Source: an uncultured Pseudomonadota bacterium (GTDB taxonomy: Bacteria; Lernaellota; Lernaellaia; Lernaellales; Lernaellaceae). From it: 6,770 nt of DNA. Made by a program: the position numbers and the translations under genes. This document shows positions 1-6,577 of the stretch, piece after piece. The notes beneath the pieces are model-generated. The model did not search any database. It had not been told where the DNA came from and was given only the letters and a program-made list of their open reading frames with translations. The number at the start of each line of letters is the position of its first letter. The first letter of the stretch is position 1. The DNA is taken from assembly GCA_937967875.1 (NCBI GenBank), contig CALBTQ010000537.1:1-6770 (forward strand). The letters are read 5' to 3'.

Positions 1-146
1 AGATACTCAACAACAAAAAACCGCCGTATTTTCAATTATCTATAGTTTCACCACTACGGGCGGCGGCATTTTTCATTTCCAGAGGAGCTCTTTTCACCAT
101 GGCCTTCTTTTCGGTACACTATTTGGAAAAGGGCAGGATTTTGGGG

Positions 147-151
147 AAGGA
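147..151 (+). promoter_or_regulatory. Ribosome binding site of the repeat lipoprotein gene
   Basis: AAGGA lies at 147-151, within a purine-rich run from 143. It is 3 nt before the ATG at 155 and 6 nt before the ATG at 158, so the second ATG is the better-spaced start. The choice changes the protein by one Met only. Confidence 0.6.
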
Positions 152-154
152 CGA

Positions 155-2470
155 ATGATGAAATGGTTAGCCGCAATGACGATGATCGTCGTGATGATCT
201 CCGCCATGGGCAGTTCGTGCGACAATGGGGACGATGAGCAAGCCGCGCGCACACCCATGGACGATGACGACGACGATGACGACGACACCTACTACGATGA
301 TGACGGCTCCGACGACGACACGGTCGACGACGACACGGTCGACGACGACACCGGCGACGACGACACCATCGACGACGACACCATCGATGACGACACCATC
401 GACGACGACACGGTCGACGACGACACGGTCGACGACGACACCACCGACGACGACACCGCCGACGACGACACCGCCGACGACGACACCGCCGACGACGACA
501 CCGGCGACGACGACACCATCGACGACGACACCATCGACGACGACACCATCGACGACGACACCATCGATGACGACACCGCCGACGACGACACCGGCGACGA
601 CGACACCGCCGACGACGACACGATGGAGCCGACGGTCGAGTCGATCACGCCCGATTCCGGTCACAATTTCTACGCCGTGCCCGTGACCATTGCCGGCACG
701 GAATTCACCGACCACATCGATAAGCTCTATCTGGACGATTTCGAACTCACCAACGTCCAGATCGTTTCGGACACGCAGATCACCGCCGCGGCGCCCTCGG
801 GCCTGGCCGGCGGCCTGCACGACCTGAAAATCAAACAAGGCCCGCGCACGTTCACCTATTTGGCGCTGTACACGGCCGTCGACGATTACACGGCTTACGC
901 GATGATCGACGGATTCGTCTACGATCCGGACGGCGTGCCGCTGAGCGACTTGGGCATTTACCGCTCGGGCGGATTGTTTTCCACCACGACGCTGGTCAAC
1001 GGCTTTTTCGTGCTGCCGGTCCTGCCGGGGACGGGCAACTTGATGATGTCCAACAACGGTCCGGCCAACGAGGCCGCGCCGCAGGAGACGATCAAACTCC
1101 TGGACGGGCACGCGTTCGCCGACGACGAAAGTTTCGATTTCGACCTGGAGTATTTCACCCTGAGCGGCACGGTGAGCAGCGCCGACGACGGACCGGTGGA
1201 CAACGTGGGCGTTCAGGTGTTCCCCTACGAAGATTTCACGCAGGTCGGTTCGGTGCGCACCGATGTCAACGGCGATTACGCCATGCCGCTGTACGCCAAC
1301 ACGTACTCGGTCTCGGCGGTGGCGTCGGACTATCCGGAACTGGCCCCGTTGTACACCGAGCAATACGCGTTTACGGGCGACCAGACGCTGCCGTTGACCT
1401 TGAACGGCGGCTACGTTCTGTCCGGCCAAATCACCGACCGCGACGGTTCGCCGATGCCCAACATTTCGGTCAACCCTCTCCTGCTGGCCAACCACATGAT
1501 TGCCCAGACCGGCGCGAACACCGATGCGGACGGCAATTATTCGATCCATCTGCAGCCGGGCGAATACATCGTCATGCTCTCGGATTTCAGCGGCGCGTAT
1601 CCGCAACTGCCGCAGGAAGGCGTGTATTCCATCGGCAGCGCGATCGTCGCGGGCGACACCACCTTAGACTATCAATTCGACTACGAGACTATCGACGTGA
1701 CCGTCACCCTCGGCGGGGAGACGGTCGATTTCGACGTCGAGGTCGTGCCCGAGGGCGCGATGGGGCCGATGTCGCCTACGACGATCGAGGCCGGCACGGG
1801 GACGCTCTCGCTGCGGCCGGGCACGTATTTTATCCACCTCGACCCGCCCTATGATGTGGGCGCGGCGCTGACTTCGCATAGCGACGTGGTGATCGGCGAC
1901 AGCGATTCAATGACCTTCGCGCTCGACGCCGGCGTGGTGCTCGACGGCGTGATGCAGGATCAAGAGGGCAATCCGCTGAACTACATGCGGGTCTGCGCCG
2001 ATCCGACCACGCCGCTGGGCTGGTCCAGTTATAACCGAAAGCGCTGCCGGCAGATCGAATCGGGCGGCGCCTACTCGCTGGATTTGGCGGCGGACACGTA
2101 CAACCTGACGGTGAACAAGTACTGGGATCTGCTGGCGCGCAAGGTCGCCGGCCCGTATTTGACCGTACCGAACCTGGGCGTGTACACGGATACGACCTAC
2201 AACGTGATCGTCGATCTGTACGAACTGAGCGGCACGGTATATCGCGGCGCGGCCATCGCCACCGGCTGGCGGGTGCGCATCACCTCCGGCCAGGGGCACA
2301 ACCTGGATACGATTCTGAATCCGGCGGGACAATTTACGGTAAAGATGCCGGCCGGTTTTTATGATATCATGTTCTATCCGCCAAGCCCGAGTACGCCGCG
2401 ACCGATCGTCGCGCGCAACATGCAGATCGATGAATCGGCGGCGATCGTCGCCCACGTACCGACGGAGTGA
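155..2470 (+). CDS. Secreted, probable lipoprotein with DDDTx repeat, IPT/TIG-like and carboxypeptidase-regulatory-like domains
   Basis: Large (771 aa) predicted surface protein of unknown specific role. Residues 1-21 form a signal peptide (Lys3, then a Met/Ile/Val-rich core) ending before Cys22. The preceding residues MGSS make a weak lipobox, so lipid anchoring is probable rather than certain. Residues 36-44 are nine Asp, and 53-157 are 21 tandem DDDTx pentapeptides. Residues about 158-245 resemble an IPT/TIG domain (SITPDSG, PVTIAGTEF, SDTQITAAAPSGLAGG). From about 247 to the end there are about six beta-sandwich modules of the carboxypeptidase-regulatory type, starting near 247, 332, 417, 509, 590 and 688. 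Several carry the signatures LSGxV/I and D-x-N/D-G-x-Y followed by G-x-Y. No catalytic motif is visible. Such modules usually act as stalks or adhesive domains outside the cell. Two adjacent ATGs (155, 158) are possible starts; AAGGA at 147-151 is better spaced for the second. The next gene begins 13 nt after the stop, suggesting co-transcription. Confidence 0.9.
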   Translation: MMKWLAAMTMIVVMISAMGSSCDNGDDEQAARTPMDDDDDDDDDTYYDDDGSDDDTVDDDTVDDDTGDDDTIDDDTIDDDTIDDDTVDDDTVDDDTTDDDTADDDTADDDTADDDTGDDDTIDDDTIDDDTIDDDTIDDDTADDDTGDDDTADDDTMEPTVESITPDSGHNFYAVPVTIAGTEFTDHIDKLYLDDFELTNVQIVSDTQITAAAPSGLAGGLHDLKIKQGPRTFTYLALYTAVDDYTAYAMIDGFVYDPDGVPLSDLGIYRSGGLFSTTTLVNGFFVLPVLPGTGNLMMSNNGPANEAAPQETIKLLDGHAFADDESFDFDLEYFTLSGTVSSADDGPVDNVGVQVFPYEDFTQVGSVRTDVNGDYAMPLYANTYSVSAVASDYPELAPLYTEQYAFTGDQTLPLTLNGGYVLSGQITDRDGSPMPNISVNPLLLANHMIAQTGANTDADGNYSIHLQPGEYIVMLSDFSGAYPQLPQEGVYSIGSAIVAGDTTLDYQFDYETIDVTVTLGGETVDFDVEVVPEGAMGPMSPTTIEAGTGTLSLRPGTYFIHLDPPYDVGAALTSHSDVVIGDSDSMTFALDAGVVLDGVMQDQEGNPLNYMRVCADPTTPLGWSSYNRKRCRQIESGGAYSLDLAADTYNLTVNKYWDLLARKVAGPYLTVPNLGVYTDTTYNVIVDLYELSGTVYRGAAIATGWRVRITSGQGHNLDTILNPAGQFTVKMPAGFYDIMFYPPSPSTPRPIVARNMQIDESAAIVAHVPTE
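311..625 (+). repeat. 15-bp coding tandem repeat, 21 units, encoding DDDTx
   Basis: Twenty-one consecutive in-frame 15-bp units of the form GAC-GAC-GAC-ACS-NNS encode Asp-Asp-Asp-Thr-x. The variable residue runs V V G I I I V V T A A A G I I I I A G A M. Units are nearly identical, with occasional GAT for GAC. Val units and the final Met unit use ACG for Thr, while all others use ACC. A run of nine Asp codons precedes the array at 260-286. The unit is a multiple of three, so unit gain or loss keeps the reading frame. The array carries 63 Asp in 105 residues and no basic residue. It should therefore be disordered and highly charged, probably a spacer and possibly cation-binding. Confidence 0.97.
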
Positions 2471-2483
2471 CTCGACCAGCGAA

Positions 2484-4133
2484 ATGAAAGCGATATCCGA
2501 AATCCTCCCGATCAGGCGCCTGGCGTTTTTAGCGCTGGTTTTCGTATTTTTCTTCGCTCTGTTGTCGATTCTGTTCTCCGACTTCGTTTTTCGACCGCAA
2601 ACCTCCGACGACGGCTTGTTGTTCTATTCGCCGATCGGCGAATATTCGCTGTCGCTCAACAACGCCCGGCTGAACCTGCCCAAAGGACAAGGCTGGCGTA
2701 GCGTCGAACTGAATTACACGATCGAACCGGGCGAAGTGCTGCATTTCATCATCAACAAGGTTGAAGACAACTCGGTCGTGCTGCGTCTGAGCCGCTCGCC
2801 GGACTACGACCATGCGCTGCTGGCCTACAACGACGGGATGGTGACCGAGAAAAAGCCGCTGCCGAATCTGCAGCCCGGCGAAGGCGGCAAGCTCAAATTC
2901 GCCAAGGACAAAGAGGGCATTCTGATCGTCCTGGATGACGAAAACATCGCCTACCCGCCGTTGCCGCAGATGGACGGCGATTTCGAAATCGCCATGACGC
3001 CGGCCGGCAGCATCCGGTTGTTCGATCGCGTGCACGTGCGCGAAGTGGTCCTTTCCGACCGCAGCAAAGCGACGCGCTCGTACTGGCGGATGATCGTTTT
3101 TTCGCTGCCGTTCATGGCGCTGCTCGCCGCCGGCCTCACCGCGTTGTTGTTTTGGCTGCTGCTCATCACCGGGAAATTGGCTCGCCTCCTGGGGGAATTC
3201 ACGCGGCCGCTGTTGATTTTCCTGTTTACGCTCGACGGCCTGCTGGTGTTCGCCGTTTTTTATTTTCATTATATTTTTCTCGATTTTCTCTCGCCGATCT
3301 TCTCCTCGCGGTTTTTGATCAAAGCCTTGGTCGTCGTTTTCGTCATCGTCAGCATCGCCCTGGCCGGCCTGCTGCCGTTGGCGTTGCGCGTCTTGCGCCG
3401 GCGCTCCTGGGCGAAGCATCCGCTGTTCTATCCGTTGCTTTTCGCGATCCTTACGCCGGTGGCCTTGTTCTTGAGCATCGTTTTGTTCTTCAGACTCGCC
3501 AAACCCGCGCCGACGGCCGGCGAACCGCCGGGCCGGACGGAAACGCCGCGCATCCTGTGTTACGGCGGCTCGAGCACCGCCGGATTCCCGTTCGTGCAAA
3601 ATTGGGAGCACTCCTGGCCGATGAGTCTGCAGGCCATTATGCGCGCCGACGACAATGCCGCGACCGAAACGATCAACCTGGGCATGTGCGCGCGCAACAT
3701 GGATTACGTCCTCGACCGCCTGGAGAACGATCTGAAGGTTTACCGGCCGGGCCTCGTGATTTTCGACAGCGTGGCCAACAACCTGCGCTCGCCGCTGAAA
3801 TCGTTCAACGCGCAATATACGCGCGCGCTGGCCCTGTGCCGTCAATACAACGCGCGGCCGGTGCTGGTGCTCGAGCCCTCGTACGTCGCCGTTTATCAAC
3901 TGCCCGAAACGTGGACCAAGGATCGACGCCGGCGCGAGGATTTGCTGCCTTTCTACGACGAGCTGCGCCGCATCGCCAAGGAAAACGACGTGCTGTTGGT
4001 CGATCCGAATCCGGTGTTTCATCAATTCCGCGAGCGCTTCCTGTTCATCGACTCGCGCATGCACCTGACCAAGTACGGCCATATCCTGTTGGCCGAGATC
4101 ATCGCCGAAGCGTTGCTGGGACCCAAACAGTAA
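2484..4133 (+). CDS. Five-helix membrane protein with extracytoplasmic beta domain and C-terminal SGNH-hydrolase-like domain
   Basis: A 549-aa membrane protein, possibly an O-acyl esterase or transferase acting on envelope glycans. Hydrophobic helix 1 spans about 13-32. Residues 37-200 form a beta-rich soluble region ending FDRVHVREVVL, reminiscent of a concanavalin-A-like lectin fold. Helices 2-5 lie near 203-231, 242-263, 279-303 and 317-338. Positive loops (GKLAR; LRRRSWAK) place both soluble domains outside the cytoplasm. Residues 353-549 look like an SGNH domain. Block I is YGGSSTAG, with Ser363 the likely nucleophile and Gly362 where GDSL enzymes have Asp. The block III candidate is VANN at 430-433. 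The block V candidate is Asp523-Ser-Arg-Met-His527, followed by LTKYGH. Here Asp and His are four residues apart instead of the usual three. The ATG at 2484 is chosen because the signal anchor starts there; the frame is open further upstream but overlaps the previous gene. No clear ribosome site is seen, so translation may be coupled to the gene 13 nt upstream. The substrate is unknown. Confidence 0.85.
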   Translation: MKAISEILPIRRLAFLALVFVFFFALLSILFSDFVFRPQTSDDGLLFYSPIGEYSLSLNNARLNLPKGQGWRSVELNYTIEPGEVLHFIINKVEDNSVVLRLSRSPDYDHALLAYNDGMVTEKKPLPNLQPGEGGKLKFAKDKEGILIVLDDENIAYPPLPQMDGDFEIAMTPAGSIRLFDRVHVREVVLSDRSKATRSYWRMIVFSLPFMALLAAGLTALLFWLLLITGKLARLLGEFTRPLLIFLFTLDGLLVFAVFYFHYIFLDFLSPIFSSRFLIKALVVVFVIVSIALAGLLPLALRVLRRRSWAKHPLFYPLLFAILTPVALFLSIVLFFRLAKPAPTAGEPPGRTETPRILCYGGSSTAGFPFVQNWEHSWPMSLQAIMRADDNAATETINLGMCARNMDYVLDRLENDLKVYRPGLVIFDSVANNLRSPLKSFNAQYTRALALCRQYNARPVLVLEPSYVAVYQLPETWTKDRRRREDLLPFYDELRRIAKENDVLLVDPNPVFHQFRERFLFIDSRMHLTKYGHILLAEIIAEALLGPKQ

Positions 4134-4185
4134 TCGTTTGCTTTTCCGTCCCGCTCTTTCTACGATCGGGGAGTACCACCTTGAC

Positions 4186-4191
4186 GGAAGG
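4186..4191 (+). promoter_or_regulatory. Ribosome binding site of the pyruvyl transferase gene
   Basis: GGAAGG ends 3 nt before ATG 4195, which is rather close. A second candidate, GGGGAG at 4168-4173, is 7 nt before a TTG at 4181 that opens only a 5-codon frame ending in the TGA of ATGA at 4195-4198. Confidence 0.5.
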
Positions 4192-4194
4192 CGC

Positions 4195-5409
4195 ATGAAC
4201 GATCGACGGCGACCGCTGACCATCGGCCTGCTCGGCTTGTACCGATGCGGCAATTTCGGCGACGAGGCCATCTGGCGCGCCTTCGTCGGAGCCGTCCGCC
4301 CGCTGCTGCCGGCCGGCTCGCGCCTGACGATGATCACTCTCGGTCCCGCCGGGTGGGAAGCCAAGCATCTGCCGGAAAACGACGAACAAAAAATCGACGA
4401 GCTGTTGCATCACCTGGCGCTCGACGCGCCGCTGGCGCGCCGTCTGCGCTGGTGGCATTGGCTTAACCGCGGCTGGCCGCTGCTCAAGCGGCAGATCGAC
4501 GAGCTCGACGCGCTGTGGTACGCCGGCGGACATTGGATCCACGACCTGTCGTTGCGCACGCTGGCCGGCGTGCTCGCGCCGATCCGCTACGCGCACAAAC
4601 GAGGCATCAACGCGGGCTTCGTCAACGTCGGCGCCGGGCCGCTGGACACGACGTTCGGGCACATACTGACCCGCCGCGCCGTCGCCGGTCCCGGCCCGCT
4701 GATCGTGCGCGACGCGCATTCGGCCGAGGTGCTGGCCGCCGCCGACGTTCCGCGCACGGTGACGGTGTGCGAGGACACCGCGCATCTGTTGCAACCGGCC
4801 GACGCGGACGCCGTCGACGCCGCCTGGCGCGTCTCGAATCTCCCGACGGATCGACCGGCGGTCGGCATCGTGCCCTGCGCCTGGTTCAAAATGGACGATC
4901 TGTACCGTCCGCAACGAGCGCGCGTCGAAGCGATGGTCGCCGCGCTGGCCGCCGAAGCCCATCGCCTCGCCAAACGCGGCCTGGCCACGGTGCTGATTCC
5001 CACCATGCTGCCCGAGGACGAAATCGTCGCCCGGCAGATTCTGTCGCGGCTCGGCGACGGCCCGTATTATCTATTGGACACGCGCCTGCTGCCCGCGCGC
5101 ACGCTGATGGGACTCATCGGCCGGCTGCGTGCGCTGATTTCCTTCCGTATGCACCCGCTGCTGTTCGCCTGCCGCATGCGCACGCCGCTGGTCGCGCTCG
5201 ATTACGCGCCCAAGGTCAACAGCCTGGTGCACCAGTTCAACCTCGAACGGTGGCTGACGCCGCTGGACGACCACTGGCCCAAGGCGCTGGCGGAGAAGAT
5301 GGATCGTCTGCTCGCCGACCCCGATCCGCTGCGCGAGGCCTGCCCCGCCGACCGCCTGGCCGCCCGGGCGCTCGCCGGCGTGCAACAGGCCGTGGCGACG
5401 TTAAAATAA
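4195..5409 (+). CDS. Polysaccharide pyruvyl transferase family protein (CsaB-like)
   Basis: A 404-aa protein with the layout of the PS_pyruv_trans family. Members transfer pyruvate from phosphoenolpyruvate to a sugar of a cell-surface glycan, forming a ketal. The N-terminal motif GLYRCGNFGDEAIW (14-27) matches the family's G-x-GNxGDEAI signature. AGGHWIHD (110-117) corresponds to the usual GGGxxxxD. VNVGAGPL (143-150), IVRDAHSAEVL (170-180) and CEDTAHLL (192-199, Asp194) follow in the expected order. The C-terminal half has SFRMHPLLFACR (316-327, Arg318/His320; family R-L/M-H) and LDYAPKV (335-341; family YxPKV). No signal peptide or membrane helix is seen, so it should be cytoplasmic. ATG 4195 follows GGAAGG at 4186-4191; the frame is open upstream to a TTG at 4138, but that extension lacks family sequence. 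It starts 61 nt after the SGNH gene and is probably in the same transcript. In CsaB systems the product anchors S-layer-type proteins; whether that applies here is unknown. Confidence 0.9.
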   Translation: MNDRRRPLTIGLLGLYRCGNFGDEAIWRAFVGAVRPLLPAGSRLTMITLGPAGWEAKHLPENDEQKIDELLHHLALDAPLARRLRWWHWLNRGWPLLKRQIDELDALWYAGGHWIHDLSLRTLAGVLAPIRYAHKRGINAGFVNVGAGPLDTTFGHILTRRAVAGPGPLIVRDAHSAEVLAAADVPRTVTVCEDTAHLLQPADADAVDAAWRVSNLPTDRPAVGIVPCAWFKMDDLYRPQRARVEAMVAALAAEAHRLAKRGLATVLIPTMLPEDEIVARQILSRLGDGPYYLLDTRLLPARTLMGLIGRLRALISFRMHPLLFACRMRTPLVALDYAPKVNSLVHQFNLERWLTPLDDHWPKALAEKMDRLLADPDPLREACPADRLAARALAGVQQAVATLK

Positions 5410-5538
5410 TGAACTCCATCCATTTCTGTAGATTCCCCCGGCAAGCTCGTGGCCGTCTTTGTACGAATAAAATAACAACCGTCTCTCGCCAATTCTTTTC
5501 TTTCGACATGAATTGAGATAAATTGCCATTTTCACGAC

Positions 5539-5543
5539 GGGAG
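5539..5543 (+). promoter_or_regulatory. Ribosome binding site of the GT2 gene
   Basis: GGGAG lies 7 nt before ATG 5551, which is ideal spacing and supports that start. Confidence 0.65.
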
Positions 5544-5550
5544 AACGAGT

Positions 5551-6399
5551 ATGATTCGTTTCAGCGTCGAAAACAAAAAGCAACGACAAAGCGCGACTCC
5601 GCATGCCGATGAGTCCGCGCCGCTTCGCGTCATGATCGTCATTCCCATTTTCAACGAAGAACGAAACATCGTCGCGGTGATCGACGATCTGCACGCCGTT
5701 CTCGCTTCGCATTCCATCTTCATCATCGCCGTCGACGACGGCAGCACGGATGGCACATCGGCCGTTCTGGAATCGTGCGCCCTTCGCTATCCGGGGAAAA
5801 TTCAAATTATCAAGCAACCGCGAAATCTGGGAGTGCAGGACGCGTTTTGGGCCGGATTCTCGGCGGCGGTCCAGCACGACGATGCACAGGCGATCGTCTG
5901 TTGCGAAGGCGACGGCACGAGCGATCTGCATCTGCTGCCCGACATGCTTACACCGATCGTCGCCGGCTACGACATCGTGATCGCCTCGCGCTACATGACC
6001 GGCGGCGGCCAGGTGGGCTTTCCGGCTCATCGACGCTTCGTCAGCCGGTTGGGCAACGTCCTGCTGAACTTTCTTTTTCCTTATCCCGGTCTGACCGATT
6101 TCACGATTTTCTATCGTGCTTACCGGGCGCAATTTCTTCGTCGCCTCTTGCATGAAGACGGAAAGACGGCCTTTCGCGGTCGCGGTTTTTCCGCCAATAC
6201 GTCGCTGTTGCTGACCGGATTGCGCGATCATCCGAAAATCGCCGAGGTGGCCAATATCTACGACTACCGACTCAAGAAAAGCAAATCCGCATTTCGTCTC
6301 GCCGCCACCGTTATGGGACATTTGCTCCTTTTGTTTTCCCCCGACCTGTGGCAAACACGCGCCGCCTGCCTGGCGAAAAAAAAGCTCCCGGTTTCGTAG
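5551..6399 (+). CDS. Glycosyltransferase family 2 (polyprenyl-phosphate mannosyltransferase-like)
   Basis: A 282-aa GT-A fold glycosyltransferase that would transfer a sugar from a nucleotide sugar to a lipid-phosphate or glycan acceptor at the inner face of the membrane. Core motifs appear in family order. They are MIVIPIFNEERNI (28-40), AVDDGSTDGT (60-69, nucleotide binding), QPRNLGVQDAFWAGF, CCEGDGTSD (117-125), IASRYMTGGG (144-153) and LTDFTIFYRAYR (181-192). The metal-binding motif reads Glu119-Gly-Asp121 rather than the common Asp-x-Asp. The first 25 residues are polar and not conserved-looking. No convincing transmembrane segment follows the catalytic domain, so it resembles the short DPM1-type enzymes. 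The ATG at 5551 is preceded by GGGAG at 5539-5543. Two stops lie in tandem at the end (TAG then TAA). It begins 141 nt after the pyruvyl transferase gene, so it could be in the same or a separate unit. The donor and acceptor cannot be read from sequence. Confidence 0.92.
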   Translation: MIRFSVENKKQRQSATPHADESAPLRVMIVIPIFNEERNIVAVIDDLHAVLASHSIFIIAVDDGSTDGTSAVLESCALRYPGKIQIIKQPRNLGVQDAFWAGFSAAVQHDDAQAIVCCEGDGTSDLHLLPDMLTPIVAGYDIVIASRYMTGGGQVGFPAHRRFVSRLGNVLLNFLFPYPGLTDFTIFYRAYRAQFLRRLLHEDGKTAFRGRGFSANTSLLLTGLRDHPKIAEVANIYDYRLKKSKSAFRLAATVMGHLLLLFSPDLWQTRAACLAKKKLPVS

Positions 6400-6460
6400 T
6401 AATGGTCGGATTTCCTGCACCGATTATTTAACAAATCGATAGCCTCCACCGGCCCTACTC

Positions 6461-6478
6461 TCGACACAAAACTGTCGA
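6461..6478 (+). repeat. Perfect 6-bp inverted repeat with 6-nt loop
   Basis: TCGACA and TGTCGA flank the loop CAAAAC in the 178-nt gap between the GT2 gene and the next gene. It is followed by TTGTCTATCTTA. It could be a weak transcription stop for the GT2 gene or a dimeric-protein operator. The stem is short and no true U-tract follows, so its function is uncertain. I see no other feature in this gap apart from the ribosome site of the next gene. Confidence 0.4.
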
Positions 6479-6562
6479 TTGTCTATCTTACTTGACAGCA
6501 ATCCCGCCGTTCGACGCACGCCGCGCAGACGACGAACGAGCTGGATGCGCTAATTCTGCGGT

Positions 6563-6571
6563 AGGAAGAGG
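6563..6571 (+). promoter_or_regulatory. Ribosome binding site supporting a TTG start
   Basis: AGGAAGAGG ends 6 nt before TTG 6578. The strength and spacing are good, and the protein sequence becomes family-like immediately after the TTG, so this site fixes the non-ATG start. Confidence 0.7.
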
Positions 6572-6577
6572 TCAATC

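Noticed and set aside
21..75. CCGCCG...CGGCGG inverted repeat followed by ATTTTT, as a terminator
   Set aside because: The arms are six bases with a loop of about 34 nt, which is too long for a convincing intrinsic terminator.
292..648. Minus-strand VSSS repeat protein
   Set aside because: It is the antisense of the same 15-bp array, and nothing family-like flanks it.
225..686. Thr/Pro-rich mucin-like frame (TTTPS repeats) on the + strand
   Set aside because: It is the shifted reading of the DDDTx array. The Asp frame carries the signal peptide and continues into recognisable domains.
167..1606. Long minus-strand open frame across the repeat and beta domains
   Set aside because: It is created by the GAC-rich repeat and high GC, which remove stops in most frames. 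The product is Val/Gly/Arg-rich low complexity with no domain signature and no ribosome site.
2529..4364. 611-codon minus-strand open frame opposite the SGNH gene
   Set aside because: It is Arg/Gln-rich with no hydrophobic or catalytic pattern. The + strand gives clear membrane helices and SGNH motifs.
5439..5460. CGGC...GCCG hairpin followed by TCTTT after the pyruvyl transferase
   Set aside because: It has a four-base stem and a poor T-tract, so it is not separable from chance.
4515..5516. 333-codon + strand frame overlapping the pyruvyl transferase
   Set aside because: It is an Arg/Ala/Pro-rich shadow frame, whereas the overlapped frame has ordered family motifs.
5409..5516. 35-codon ORF starting at a TAATG overlap with the pyruvyl transferase stop
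   Set aside because: There is no ribosome site and no recognisable sequence. It is the tail of a GC-driven shadow frame, so coupling is possible but unsupported.
6492..6520. TTGACA as a sigma-70 promoter
   Set aside because: The -35 match is perfect, but the sequence at 17 nt spacing (CGCACG) bears no likeness to TATAAT.
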